A stretch of DNA of 64,000 bases from Streptomyces taklimakanensis (GCF_009709575.1 NZ_WIXO01000001.1:1736001-1800000); one strand, 5' to 3'; positions 9,850 to 18,755 are shown, counted from the first letter of the stretch. The notes: generated by a model from the sequence alone, not told the origin. Made by a program: numbers and translations.

Positions 9850-9969
9850 ATCCCATAACGAGCGGGTTACGGCGGGCGGGTACTGTCTGGTCTCCGCACC
9901 CCCCGTTCGCGTGCGTCGCGTACGGGCCGTCCCCCCTGTGGCCATCCCTCCCGGAGACCGGAGCCGCCC

Positions 9970-11298
9970 GTGAGCACGCTGCAGTTGACCGTCGTCCGCC
10001 GCTTCCCCACGGCGAGGGCGTATCTGCAGAAGCGGTCCGTACGGATCGCCGCGACGTTCTGCCTGCTGTCCTTCACCGCCTTCCTGGCGGCCCAGCGGGC
10101 CGCGGACGTCTCCATGATCGACCTGATGGTCTACCGGGCCGGGGGCTGGACCGCCCGCACCGGTGGCGACCTGTACGCGATGCGGGCCACGTACGCCGAA
10201 CTGCCGATGACCTACCCGCCGTTCGCCGCGCTGCTGTTCATGCCGCTCACGTTCGTCGGCGTGCCGGAGATGCGCCTCCTGGCCACGGTGGCCAACCTCG
10301 CCCTGCTGGTCGCCCTGGTGCACCTGTCCCTGCGGCTGGTCGGCCGTCCGCTGCGCCTGCCGCGCCCGGCCGCCGTCCTGGCGGTGTCGGCGGTCGCCGT
10401 GTGGTGCGAACCGGTGTGGACGACGCTGCGGTACGGACAGGTCAACCTGCTGCTCGCGGTGGTGGTCCTGTGGGACCTCTCCCGCCGGACCGACCACCGC
10501 TGGGCGGGCGTGGGCATCGGGGTGGCGGCGGGCATCAAGCTGACGCCCTCGCTGTTCGCGGTGTTCCTGGCGCTGTGCGGGCTGGTGAGCGCCTGGCGAC
10601 GGCTGCGGAGTCCGGGCGGCGGATGGCGCGACATGTGGAACCCCTGGCTGCGCCGGGCCTCGGTGGCCGCCGCGTCCTTCGCCGGGACGGTGCTGTTGGC
10701 GGCGCTGGTGCTGCCCCGTGACTCCCGAACCTTCTGGACGGAGGCCCTGTTCTCGCCGGAGCGGGTCGGCCGCGTGGAGGACACCGCCAACCAGTCGCTG
10801 CGCGGCGTCCTGGCCCGGTTGACGCACACCGACGACCCCGGTTCGACCTGGGCGGTCGTGGCCGCCGTGGTGGCCGTGGCCGGGCTCTCCGTCGCGGTGG
10901 CCGCCGCGCTCGCCGGGCCGCGCCGGCTGCCCTCCGCGTACGCCTGGGCCACCGTCACCGTCGCCTGCACGGCCCTGCTGATCAGCCCGGTCTCCTGGTC
11001 ACACCACTGGGTGTGGTGCGTACCGGCCGTACTGCTGCTCGGTTCCGAGGCGCTGCGCCGGGGCCGCCCGTCGTGGTGGGTGGGGGTGGGGCCGGTCGCG
11101 CTGCTGTTCTGCTCGTACGCGCTGTGGTGGGTGCCCCACGGCTCCTCGGCGGAACGGCTCGAACTGCGGCAGACCGGCGCGCAGATGGCGCTGTCGGCGG
11201 TCTATCCGGTGGCGGGCGTGGCGCTGCTGTCGCTCGCCGCGGTGTCGGTGGTGGTGGCCCTGCGGCGGAGCCGCCCTCAGGCCGCGACGAAGCAGTAG
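9970..11298 (+). CDS. polytopic GT87-like (DUF2029) mannosyltransferase-type membrane protein
   Basis: A 442-aa integral membrane protein with about ten hydrophobic segments. The first luminal loop reads MIDLMVYRAGGWTARTGGDLYAM followed by MTYPPFAALLFMP, which is the DxxVY...YPP pattern of the GT87/DUF2029 polyprenyl-phosphate-mannose-dependent glycosyltransferases. It probably adds a sugar to an envelope glycolipid or glycan on the outer membrane face. The acceptor is unknown. The GTG start has GGAG upstream. The 3' end overlaps the convergent zinc-ribbon gene by 22 bp. Confidence 0.8.
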   Translation: MSTLQLTVVRRFPTARAYLQKRSVRIAATFCLLSFTAFLAAQRAADVSMIDLMVYRAGGWTARTGGDLYAMRATYAELPMTYPPFAALLFMPLTFVGVPEMRLLATVANLALLVALVHLSLRLVGRPLRLPRPAAVLAVSAVAVWCEPVWTTLRYGQVNLLLAVVVLWDLSRRTDHRWAGVGIGVAAGIKLTPSLFAVFLALCGLVSAWRRLRSPGGGWRDMWNPWLRRASVAAASFAGTVLLAALVLPRDSRTFWTEALFSPERVGRVEDTANQSLRGVLARLTHTDDPGSTWAVVAAVVAVAGLSVAVAAALAGPRRLPSAYAWATVTVACTALLISPVSWSHHWVWCVPAVLLLGSEALRRGRPSWWVGVGPVALLFCSYALWWVPHGSSAERLELRQTGAQMALSAVYPVAGVALLSLAAVSVVVALRRSRPQAATKQ

Positions 11299-11510
11299 AA
11301 GCGTTTGAGGGTGCAGTGCTCCTCGAGCAGTCGCCCGTAGATGGGTTCGCCCTCCAGTTCGCGGTAGACCTCGATCGGGTCGCCCTTGATGATCAGCGCC
11401 CGCGCGCACTCGACGCACCAGTACTGGTACGTCGTGTTGACCGGCTCCATGTCGCGGACGATCGGGGTGCCGCTGCCGCACCAGTCGCACTTCCTGCTGT
11501 GAGCGCCCAT
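11277..11510 (-). CDS. small zinc-ribbon protein
   Basis: A 77-aa protein beginning MGAHSRKCDWCGSGTPI and containing a second pair, WCVECARAL, so four cysteines are arranged as two CxxC knuckles, which predicts one zinc site. The C-terminal half is acidic, ending LKRFYCFVAA. No named family is recognised. It is tail-to-tail with the GT87-like gene and overlaps it by 22 bp. The longer upstream frame is excluded because the added residues look like untranslated sequence. Confidence 0.72.
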   Translation of the reverse strand: MGAHSRKCDWCGSGTPIVRDMEPVNTTYQYWCVECARALIIKGDPIEVYRELEGEPIYGRLLEEHCTLKRFYCFVAA

Positions 11511-11946
11511 GTCCGTCAGCCAACTCCAGCCGTGACCGCAGGCGTGCGCACGTGGGGGATCCCTCCGCTGTCTCTGCCGTCGTCGATGTCTTCGGTCTCT
11601 TCGGTGGTCTCTCCGGTGATCTCTCCGGCCCGCCGGTCGTTTCGGTACCGCGGCCCCCACGGCGGGAGCCCCGGCGGCGCCCGACCGTCCCCGGGTCGGG
11701 AAGCGGGATCCGTGGCGCTCCTTCGTCCCGGCATCACGGCGCCCATCCCCCCGGACTTCCTTCCGCAGGCCCGCTTCCACGGGGCGGCGGCCTCACCCGG
11801 CGGTCCGATTGTGCCACGTCACACCCGTGCGCAGGAGGGCGCGAGAACGCCCAACCCCCGTTCCGTTTCCGATCCGTGAGCAGCGGCGGGGTGAGCGGGC
11901 GGACCGCGGAGGAGGCCGAGACGCGTCGCGGCACCGCCGGAAACGA
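11511..11946. other. 436-bp region without a recognised gene
   Basis: The region lies between the zinc-ribbon gene and the terminator of tRNA-Ala copy 2. It holds a short 12-bp tandem repeat (listed separately) and presumably the promoter of the zinc-ribbon gene. No open frame shows the expected third-position GC bias. Confidence 0.5.
11595..11630. repeat. 12-bp tandem repeat, three units
   Basis: Three successive 12-bp units, GTCTCTTCGGTG, GTCTCTCCGGTG and ATCTCTCCGGCC, lie in the non-coding stretch upstream of the zinc-ribbon gene. Confidence 0.7.
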
Positions 11947-11981
11947 CGAAGGTCCCGCACCCGGTGGGTGCGGGACCTTCG
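11947..11981 (-). terminator. terminator of the second tRNA-Ala
   Basis: A perfect 16-bp stem (11947-11962 with 11966-11981) closed by a three-base loop lies 12 bases beyond the tRNA 3' end. Confidence 0.8.
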
Positions 11982-11992
11982 TTCCGCTGCTG

Positions 11993-12065
<73 letters not shown>

Positions 12066-12219
12066 ATCGTTCAGGCTCCGCCGCTTCTCACCGCGGCGCC
12101 GTGAACGGGAAGAAGCTTACCCCGTGACCTGCCCGAACGCGAAATCCGCCGCCGAGCCGCCCCGAGCCCCCGTGGCCGGCCCGGGGCGGGCGGCATCACG
12201 GGGGGCGTCCGAGACCGGG

Positions 12220-12873
12220 TCAGACGTCGTCGCCGAGGACCGGCTGAGGCAGCGTCCCGGCGTTGTGCTCCAGCAACCGCCAGCCCCGGGCTCCCTCGCC
12301 CAGCACGGACCAGCAGCAGTTGGTCAGCCCGCCCAGCGCCTCCCACGAGCGTGGCTCCAGACCGATGAGGCGGCCGATGGTGGTGCGGATGGTGCCGCCG
12401 TGGCTGACCACGACCAGGATCCCGCCGTCGGGCAGCTTGTCGGCGTTGCGTTCGACGATCGGCGCGGCCCGGTCGGCCACCTCGGTCTCCAGCTCGCCGC
12501 CGCCGCGCCGCACGGGCTCGCCGCGCTTCCAGGCGGCGTACTCCTCGCCGTACCGCTCGATGATCTCCTCGTGCGTCAGCCCCTGCCAGACGCCCGCGTA
12601 CGTCTCGCGCAGGCCCTCGTCGTGGGTGACGTCGAGGCCGGTGAGGGCGGCCAGTTCGGCGGCGGTGTCGACGGCCCGCTTCAGGTCGGAGGCGATGATC
12701 GCGTCCGGCCCGAGCGCCGCCAGGAGACGGGCGGCGCGGCGCGCCTGCTCGACGCCCGCCTCGGTCAACTCGATGTCCGTGGTGCCCTGGAAACGACGCT
12801 CGACGTTCCACGCGGTCTGACCGTGCCGCCACAGCACGATCCGGCGGCCGCGTCCCGCAACCCGCCCGTTCAG
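12220..12873 (-). CDS. histidine phosphatase (phosphoglycerate-mutase-like)
   Basis: About 217 aa if started at CTG, or 205 aa from the internal GTG at 12837. The N-terminal RHG motif (VLWRHGQTAWN) carries the phosphorylated histidine. Other family marks are TDIELTEAGVEQARRAA, ETYAGVWQGLTHEEI and the second catalytic histidine in VVSHGGTIRTTIGRL. I favour the CTG at 12871-12873 because it overlaps the rsfS stop by four bases, has GGTGAG five bases upstream, and restores an N-terminus NGRVAGRGRRIVLWRHG that looks like the family. The substrate is unknown. It is translationally coupled to rsfS. Confidence 0.85.
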   Translation of the reverse strand: MNGRVAGRGRRIVLWRHGQTAWNVERRFQGTTDIELTEAGVEQARRAARLLAALGPDAIIASDLKRAVDTAAELAALTGLDVTHDEGLRETYAGVWQGLTHEEIIERYGEEYAAWKRGEPVRRGGGELETEVADRAAPIVERNADKLPDGGILVVVSHGGTIRTTIGRLIGLEPRSWEALGGLTNCCWSVLGEGARGWRLLEHNAGTLPQPVLGDDV

Positions 12874-13289
12874 CTCGACTCACCGCCCTCGCGCTCGGTC
12901 TCCTCCCCCTTGCCCCGGGTCGCCTTGGCGTCCTCGGGCAGGTCGATCTGCGGGCAGTCCTTCCACAGGCGCTCCAGGGCGTAGAAGACCCGCTCCTCGC
13001 TGTGCTGGACGTGCACCACGATGTCCACGAAGTCCAGCAGGACCCAGCGGCCGTCGCGCTCCCCCTCGCGGCGCACCGGCTTGGCGCCCTTCTCCTTCAG
13101 CAGCCGTTCCTCGATCTCGTCGACGATCGCCTTCACCTGGCGGTCGTTGGGGGCGGAGGCCAACAGGAAGGCGTCGGTGATGGCGAGCACATCGCTGACG
13201 TCGTAGGCGACGACGTCGTGGGCGAGCTTGTCGGCGGCAGCCTGGGCTGCTGCGTTGATCAGCTCGATGGAGCGGTCCGTGGCGGTCAC
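12870..13289 (-). CDS. rsfS: ribosomal silencing factor RsfS
   Basis: A 139-aa member of the RsfS/YbeB (DUF143) family. It begins VTATDRSIELINAAAQAAAD and shows the conserved centre DVLAITDAFLLASAPNDRQV and the WVLLDFVDIVVHVQ strand, ending in an acidic tail. RsfS binds L14 and keeps the 50S subunit from joining 30S when nutrients are low. I use the GTG start at 13287-13289 rather than an upstream TTG. The histidine phosphatase overlaps its stop. Confidence 0.93.
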   Translation of the reverse strand: MTATDRSIELINAAAQAAADKLAHDVVAYDVSDVLAITDAFLLASAPNDRQVKAIVDEIEERLLKEKGAKPVRREGERDGRWVLLDFVDIVVHVQHSEERVFYALERLWKDCPQIDLPEDAKATRGKGEETEREGGESS

Positions 13290-13386
13290 AGGCAACGCTT
13301 TCGGTCGGTGGTCAACAACCCCTCCAGGGTCTCACGAACCACCGCGGACCGGCTCCGTCGGCCTCCGGGGGCCGGGGCGGGTCGGA

Positions 13387-13434
13387 CCCGGGCCCGTACC
13401 CCGCGCGGCCCGCGGGGTGCGTACCCGGGGCCCG
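13387..13434 (-). terminator. probable terminator after the LCP-like gene
   Basis: A GC-rich imperfect hairpin with arms of the type GGGCCCGTACCCCGCG and CGCGGGGTGCGTACCC lies just beyond the LCP-like stop and before rsfS. Confidence 0.5.
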
Positions 13435-13441
13435 CTCCGGT

Positions 13442-15403
13442 TCATCCCCGGGGCTCGTAGTCCTTCCCGAGCACCACCGTGACGTCGGCGTTGGCCGCTC
13501 CCCGGCCCTGGGAGACGGCCTCCTCCGACAGACCGAGCGTCCTGGCGACCTCCACGGCCTTCGCCCTGTTCGCCTCGTCGGAGTACGTCACGCGGGTGGT
13601 GGCCTGCGTCGATCCGGCGCTGCCGGCTCCGACGACGGTGTAGCCGCCGTTGACCAACGCCACCCGGGCGGCGGTCGCGGCGTCCTCGTCGCCCCCGGCG
13701 TCCCGCAGGCTCACCCGCGGGGTGGCGTCCGGATCGGTGTTCTTCACCGTGCCGCCGAGGATGTCCTTCACCAGGCTCCGGCCGGTCTCGTCGCTCAGCG
13801 TGCCGTCGTCCTCGACGGGCAGCAGTTCGGTGCTGTAGTCGCCCTTCTTGGCGTAGCCGGCCAGCTCGGCGAGGCTGGCGCCGAGCTGCGCGTCGGTCAG
13901 GGAGGGGTCGAGGATCTGGGTCAGCGCCCTGACCGTCTTGGTGGCGGTCGCCGGGTCGTCGGACATCTTGGTGAGCGTGGCCTGCACGACCTGTCCGAAG
14001 CGGGCGAGCTGCTCGGTCTGCGGTTCGCCGTCGGCCCGGTGGGTGGCGTAGGCGACCGCGGCCTCGCCGTCGAGGTCGCGGTCCTTCCCCTGCTCCACCA
14101 GGGGGTCGTCGCCCTTCTCGGCACCGGGCACGGTGGTGTCGGCGTCGAGGGTGATGCCACCGACGAGATCGACCCAGCTGTGCAGGTACGGGGTGTCCAA
14201 CCGCCAGGTGCCCCGGATCTCGGTCCCGAGCAGCAGGCCCAGCGCGTCGCGCGTGGCCGCCGCCCCCTCGGACTCGAACGCCTTGCCGAGCGTGGTGCCC
14301 CCACCGCCCGTCCCGGAGGAGACGGCCAGGGAGTTGGGCAACAGGACGGTGGTCCCCCTGCGGGCCGTCTCGTTGTCCACCAGCAGCACCGTGGAGGTCT
14401 CGCCGCCGTCGATCTCGCGCAGGTGGACGACGATCACCTGACGCTTCTGGGCCCCGCCGGCCGCCTGTTCGGCGTCCCCGCCCTCGGACGCGCCCGGCAG
14501 CACGCCCGCGTACCAGAGCCAGCCGACGCCCGCCACCAGGGCCACGGCGAGGACTGCGGCCAGGGCCACCATGCGGTTGCGGCCGCGCCGCTTGGCCTCC
14601 TCACGCCGCTCGGTGCGGCTCTCGGAGAACTTCAGCCAGTCGATGACGTCCTCGGACTCCTCGTCCTGCTCCTCGACGAAGGAGAACTCCTCGGTCCGGT
14701 ACTCGCCGTCGGGAGCGTCGGGACCGTCGTCCCGGGCGCCGGGACGTTCCGGGCCGCTCGGGCCCTCCCGGTCGCCAAGGCCGCCGCCCGGGACGTCCGC
14801 GGGCGCGGGCGCGGTGGTGCCGCCGTCGGCCTCCCGTCCGGGGCCGGCGGGTCCCTCGGAACCGTCCTCGTACCAGGGGCCCTGGGGCTGCTGGGGGACC
14901 CAGGGGCCCGACGGGGGCCGGCCGGTGTCGGCGGGGGCGGTGGTCCAGCCGTCGCCGTACGGATCCACACCGCCCGTGTCGGGAGCGGACGGGTGGCCGC
15001 CCTGGGTGTGGTCCGGGGCGTACCCGGGCGCGTAGGCGTCCTGGCCGTACGCCCCCGGCGCGTATCCGTCCGGGGAACCGGTGCCGTAGGGGTCCGGGGC
15101 GTACCCGTAGGCGCCGGTTCCGTGGACGTCGGCTCCGTAGGGGCTCGCGCCGTGGGAGTCCGTCCCGTGGGGGGCCGTGCCGTAGGCGCCGGTGCCGTAG
15201 GGGTCCGTGCCGTGGGGGTCCGTGCCGTAGGCGGCGCCCCCGTGGCCTCCGGCGTCCCGGTACGGGTCGTACTGCCGCGGTGGATCGACGGGGAGCGGCC
15301 GGCCGTACTCGTCGTAGCCGGGGCCGTGGTCGTGTCCCTCCTGGACGTAGCCCCACGTCCGCGGCGGCTCCCCCGGCCCGTACGGGTCCTGTCGATCGTT
15401 CAC
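13442..15403 (-). CDS. LCP/LytR_C-domain envelope protein with repeat-rich N-terminus
   Basis: A 653-aa protein. Residues 1-270 are disordered and carry GTDPYG-type hexapeptide repeats, a membrane helix lies near 278-302 (VALAAVLAVALVAGVGWLWY), an LCP-like domain near 320-500 (VVHLREIDGG, LLVDNETARRG, WVDLVGGITLDA, AVAYATHR) and a LytR_C domain at about 555-653. LCP enzymes attach glycopolymers to peptidoglycan. The usual SIPRD-type motif is replaced by LLPNS here. I recall that the S. coelicolor protein PdtA, linked to wall glycopolymers and sporulation, is an LCP-domain protein from this neighbourhood, but could not check it. The GTG start has GAGGGG upstream and lies 13 bp after the nadD stop, so they form an operon. 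Confidence 0.82.
   Translation of the reverse strand: MNDRQDPYGPGEPPRTWGYVQEGHDHGPGYDEYGRPLPVDPPRQYDPYRDAGGHGGAAYGTDPHGTDPYGTGAYGTAPHGTDSHGASPYGADVHGTGAYGYAPDPYGTGSPDGYAPGAYGQDAYAPGYAPDHTQGGHPSAPDTGGVDPYGDGWTTAPADTGRPPSGPWVPQQPQGPWYEDGSEGPAGPGREADGGTTAPAPADVPGGGLGDREGPSGPERPGARDDGPDAPDGEYRTEEFSFVEEQDEESEDVIDWLKFSESRTERREEAKRRGRNRMVALAAVLAVALVAGVGWLWYAGVLPGASEGGDAEQAAGGAQKRQVIVVHLREIDGGETSTVLLVDNETARRGTTVLLPNSLAVSSGTGGGGTTLGKAFESEGAAATRDALGLLLGTEIRGTWRLDTPYLHSWVDLVGGITLDADTTVPGAEKGDDPLVEQGKDRDLDGEAAVAYATHRADGEPQTEQLARFGQVVQATLTKMSDDPATATKTVRALTQILDPSLTDAQLGASLAELAGYAKKGDYSTELLPVEDDGTLSDETGRSLVKDILGGTVKNTDPDATPRVSLRDAGGDEDAATAARVALVNGGYTVVGAGSAGSTQATTRVTYSDEANRAKAVEVARTLGLSEEAVSQGRGAANADVTVVLGKDYEPRG
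15080..15245. repeat. hexapeptide-coding repeats in the LCP-like gene
   Basis: Imperfect 18-bp tandem units encode G-T-x-x-Y/H-G hexapeptides (GTDPYG, GTGAYG, GTAPHG, GTDSHG). They lie inside the disordered N-terminal part. Confidence 0.8.
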
Positions 15404-15416
15404 GACTGCCGCCCCT

Positions 15417-16046
15417 CTAGCCCCTCGGCGCCTGTCCGTCCCGGTACAGCCGGCGTTTGTTGATGTAGCGCACCACCCCGTCCGGCACCAGATACCAGAC
15501 GGGATCCCCCTGCGCCACACGCGCACGGCAGTCCGTCGAGGAGATCGCCAGTGCCGGGACCTCGATCAGGGACACCCCGCCGTCGGGCAGCCCCGGGTCG
15601 GTCAGGGGGTGCCCCGGACGGGTGACCCCGATGAAGTGGGCGAGCGAGAACAGTTCGTCGACGTCGCGCCAGGTGAAGATCTGGGCGAGCGCGTCCGCGC
15701 CGGTGATGAAGAACAGCTCGGCGTCGGGGTGCAGGGCGCGCAGGTCCCGCAGCGTGTCGATGGTGTACGTCCGACCGCCGCGGTCGATGTCGATGCGGCT
15801 GACGGAGAACTGTGGATTGGACGCGGTGGCGATGACCGTCATCAGGTAGCGGTCCTCGGCCGGCGATACCGCCTTGTGGCTCTTCTGCCACGGCTGCCCG
15901 GTCGGCACGAAGACCACCTCGTCGAGCTCGAACCGCGCCGCCACCTCGCTCGCGGCGACCAGGTGTCCGTGGTGGATCGGGTCGAACGTCCCGCCCATCA
16001 CTCCCAGCCGCCGCCTACCGGTGCCGGACACTATGTGCTCTCCCAT
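15417..16046 (-). CDS. nadD: nicotinate-nucleotide adenylyltransferase
   Basis: A 209-aa enzyme that makes deamido-NAD from nicotinate mononucleotide and ATP. The nucleotidyltransferase motif [15 protein letters not shown] is near residue 17, and the second signature [10 protein letters not shown] is near the C-terminus, followed by the [13 protein letters not shown] ending typical of NadD. An alternative start at VSGTGRRR would shorten it by five residues. The LCP-like gene follows 13 bp downstream. Confidence 0.96.
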   Translation of the reverse strand: MGEHIVSGTGRRRLGVMGGTFDPIHHGHLVAASEVAARFELDEVVFVPTGQPWQKSHKAVSPAEDRYLMTVIATASNPQFSVSRIDIDRGGRTYTIDTLRDLRALHPDAELFFITGADALAQIFTWRDVDELFSLAHFIGVTRPGHPLTDPGLPDGGVSLIEVPALAISSTDCRARVAQGDPVWYLVPDGVVRYINKRRLYRDGQAPRG

Positions 16047-16100
16047 GCGTGCCGACCTTAGCCGTCCGACGTCGATTCCGTCCCCGTGAGGCCCCGGGCC

Positions 16101-16259
16101 TCAGCGGTCCCGGTTGAAGCGGGTGGTGATCCACAGCAGCAGGAGGAGCACCAGCAGGGCACCGCCACCGGTGGCGAGCGGACTGGCGGACGCACCGCCG
16201 TGCTCACCGCCCTCGGAGGCGAGGAGGGCGAGGGTGTGCGCGGTCTCGGTGAGGGTCAT
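16101..16259 (-). CDS. 52-aa single-pass membrane protein
   Basis: A short ORF starting MTLTETAHTLALLASEGGEH, with a Gly/Ser/Ala spacer, a strongly hydrophobic segment (LLVLLLLLWITT) and a basic end FNRDR. It lies 54 bp upstream of nadD on the same strand and probably shares its transcript. The orientation rule (basic C-terminus inside) predicts the N-terminus outside. Function is unknown. The evidence is the codon bias and clear membrane segment, not similarity. Confidence 0.62.
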   Translation of the reverse strand: MTLTETAHTLALLASEGGEHGGASASPLATGGGALLVLLLLLWITTRFNRDR

Positions 16260-16401
16260 CGTCGGCAGACCTATCGGGTAGGGGCGGAAAAACTTGAGGC
16301 ACATCGTAAGCGGGCCGGGTGCTGGGGCTCGTGGCACCCACCGCCTAGGGTGGGTTCCGACACGGGGGACGGGCCCACACCAGACCCGCAGGGGGCGGAC
16401 G

Positions 16402-17502
16402 ATGACCAACGGCAGCAGCACCGAGCACCCTCCCGGCCGCACCAGGCGGCGCTTCCCCGGGATCTCCTCCCGGGCCTACGAGCATCCGGCGGACCGCTCC
16501 GCGCTGGTGGCGCTCCGCCGGTTGAGCGGCTTCGACACCGTCTTCAAGGCGCTCAGCGGACTGCTGCCCGAGCGCAGCATGCGCCTGTTGTTCCTGTCCG
16601 ACTCGGTGCGGGTGGACGACGAGCAGTTCACCCACCTGTACGCCATGCTGCGGGACGCCTGCTACATCCTGGACCTGGAGAAGGTCCCGCCGATGTACGT
16701 CACGCAGGACCCGAAGCCCAACGCCATGTGCATCGGCCTGGACGAGCCGATCATCGTGGTGACGACCGGGCTGGTGGAGCTGCTGGACGAGGAGGAGATG
16801 CGGGCGGTGATCGGCCACGAGGTCGGCCACGCCCTGTCCGGGCACGCGGTCTACCGCACGATCCTGCTGTTCCTGACGGGCCTGGCCGTGAAGGTGGCCT
16901 GGATCCCGCTGGGCAACATGGCGATCATGGCGATCGTGACGGCGCTGCGCGAGTGGTTCCGCAAGTCGGAGCTGTCGGCGGACCGGGCCGGTCTGCTGGT
17001 CGGGCAGGATCTCCAGGCGTCGATGCGCGGCCTGATGAAGATCGCCGGTGGCAACCACCTGCACGAGATGAACGTGGACGCGTTCCTGAAGCAGGCCGAC
17101 GAGTACGAGTCCAGCGGTGATCTGCGCGACTCCGTACTGAAGATCCTCAACGTGCTGCCCCGCAGCCACCCCTTCACCACCGTGCGCGCCGCCGAGCTGC
17201 GCAGGTGGACGTCCGGCCGCGACTACCAGCGGATCATGGACGGGCACTACCCGCGCCGCGAGGACGACAAGGACACCTCGGTGTACGAGTCGTTCCGGCA
17301 GTCGGCGAACCACTACTCCGAGACGGTGCGCACCAGCAAGGACCCGCTCATGGGGCTGCTGCGGGACCTCACCGACGGCGCCGGCGACCTGGGCGGGAAG
17401 CTGCGCGACCGGTTCGCCGGGCGTACCGGCGCCGGCGACGGCACGGGCGACGGAAACGGCTCGAACGGCGGGGCGAGGAGCTCCGGGGACACCGCCGGCT
17501 GA
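16402..17502 (+). CDS. M48 family membrane metallopeptidase
   Basis: A 366-aa protein with the zinc motif HEVGHALSGHAVY near residues 138-150 and the third ligand in ELSADRAG near 191, the ExxxD pattern of M48 (HtpX/Ste24-type) proteases. Hydrophobic segments (TILLFLTGLAVKVAWIPLG, MAIMAIVTAL) lie between these motifs, as in membrane-embedded M48 enzymes. The C-terminus is a Gly/Asp/Asn-rich tail. The ATG has GGGGGCGGA upstream. It likely degrades or trims membrane or envelope proteins. It is divergent from the 52-aa gene and convergent with the next gene. Confidence 0.9.
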   Translation: MTNGSSTEHPPGRTRRRFPGISSRAYEHPADRSALVALRRLSGFDTVFKALSGLLPERSMRLLFLSDSVRVDDEQFTHLYAMLRDACYILDLEKVPPMYVTQDPKPNAMCIGLDEPIIVVTTGLVELLDEEEMRAVIGHEVGHALSGHAVYRTILLFLTGLAVKVAWIPLGNMAIMAIVTALREWFRKSELSADRAGLLVGQDLQASMRGLMKIAGGNHLHEMNVDAFLKQADEYESSGDLRDSVLKILNVLPRSHPFTTVRAAELRRWTSGRDYQRIMDGHYPRREDDKDTSVYESFRQSANHYSETVRTSKDPLMGLLRDLTDGAGDLGGKLRDRFAGRTGAGDGTGDGNGSNGGARSSGDTAG

Positions 17503-17529
17503 CGATCCGGGCCGGGGAGCCTCGGCGCC

Positions 17530-18597
17530 TCAGGGAGTGGGCAGGGCGCCGGGGTCCAGCGTTCCGCACACCGGCGCGCCGCCGTCGCGCGCGTACGGGT
17601 CGGTGTCGGCCGGGCGATCGTTCCCGGCGCGCTGTCCGGCCGTCAGGGGCACCAGCACGTCGTGGGGCCGGGCCGTGCACTCCATCGGGCCGGCCCGCAC
17701 GGTGCTGCGCTCCACCGTGAGGTGGTGGTCGCGCAGGTCCTCGCGGTCGAAGCGCAGCAGCAGCTCGCGCCGCACCGTGAACAGCGAGGCACCGGCCCCC
17801 GCGTCCGTCCCGCCCTCGGCCGGCCGGACGGCGTAGACGAAGACGTGGTCGGTGTGGACCTCCAGGGCGGCGGCGTCCGTCTCCCGGTACTCCATCGTGC
17901 CGCGCACCCGCACCCCCTCCCCGGTCAACGCCGTTCGCTCCGGGTCGAAGCGCACCAACCAGCCGGTCGCCGCGTGGCGGCCGTCGTCGGCGGGCTCCCG
18001 CAGGCTGCGGTCGAACTGGGGGTGCTGGTCGGGGTCGAGCAGTATCCGCACCGGGCGCTCGGTGGATCCGGTGAGCACCTCGGGATTGACGGAACTCTCG
18101 ACGAGGTACTCCTTGGCGACGGTCAGCGCGGCGAGCACCTGGCTCTCGGCGAAGTGGGCGGTGTCGCGGGCGGGCGGCAGCGACACCCCCGAGGCCCCGT
18201 CGTAGAACTCGGCGGCCGGGCTGTGCTCGAACAGCCTCTCCGGGGCTCCGCCGGGCACCTGGCCGCGCGGCGCGAGCGGAACCACCGTGCTGTGCATCAC
18301 CTGGCGGCCGGGCGGCGGCTCGACGGGCTCCTGGGGGGCACGCGCCCCCAGATAGACGGCGGCGCCGAAGGCCATGACGATCAGCAGCGTCAGGACGAGG
18401 CCCTGCCACGGCAGCCCGCGCAGCGGGCCGGAGGGCAGGGCGCGGACCGGGTGCTCGTGGTCGGCCAACCGCTCCCTGGCGGAGAACTCCTGGAGGCGGG
18501 CAGCTCGGACGAACGACTCGTCGAAGACGGTGGAGCGGTACTCGTCGTCGGCACCCCCGGGGAAACCCTCGGGCGGTGGGTTCCCGTGCCCGGTCAT
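17530..18597 (-). CDS. single-pass membrane protein with SCO-type FDESFVRAA motif (large paralogue)
   Basis: A 355-aa protein. Residues 20-45 contain RSTVFDESFVRAARLQEFS followed by ARER, a motif shared with the neighbouring smaller protein. A membrane helix lies near residues 69-87 (GLVLTLLIVMAFGAAVYLG), followed by a large exported domain of about 265 residues with two cysteines (GPMECTARP and APVCGTLDP) that could form a disulfide. This topology suggests a bitopic protein with a cytoplasmic motif and an extracellular beta-rich domain. No enzyme signature is visible. Location near the LCP-like and TagF genes makes an envelope role plausible, but that is inference. Confidence 0.78.
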   Translation of the reverse strand: MTGHGNPPPEGFPGGADDEYRSTVFDESFVRAARLQEFSARERLADHEHPVRALPSGPLRGLPWQGLVLTLLIVMAFGAAVYLGARAPQEPVEPPPGRQVMHSTVVPLAPRGQVPGGAPERLFEHSPAAEFYDGASGVSLPPARDTAHFAESQVLAALTVAKEYLVESSVNPEVLTGSTERPVRILLDPDQHPQFDRSLREPADDGRHAATGWLVRFDPERTALTGEGVRVRGTMEYRETDAAALEVHTDHVFVYAVRPAEGGTDAGAGASLFTVRRELLLRFDREDLRDHHLTVERSTVRAGPMECTARPHDVLVPLTAGQRAGNDRPADTDPYARDGGAPVCGTLDPGALPTP

Positions 18598-18755
18598 ACC
18601 GACAGGGTAGGTCGGTGGAAGCCATCCCAAACGCCTCGCGGCGCGATAATTCCGGGAAAACCCGACAGGCGTCCGCCGGGCGGCCCACCGAGGGCAGACC
18701 GAGGACGTGTACCGGGGCCCCGAAAGGCGGCGGTACGCGTCGGCCGGGACCGCCC

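Noticed and set aside
11516..11746. 76-aa minus-strand frame ending five bases before the zinc-ribbon start
   Set aside because: Many A- and T-ending codons (GGA, CGA, GAA, AGA), no domain, and it runs through a 12-bp tandem repeat. Better explained as non-coding leader.
15080..15245. Tandem repeats resembling a small CRISPR-like array
   Set aside because: They are in-frame hexapeptide codon repeats inside the LCP-like gene, without spacers.
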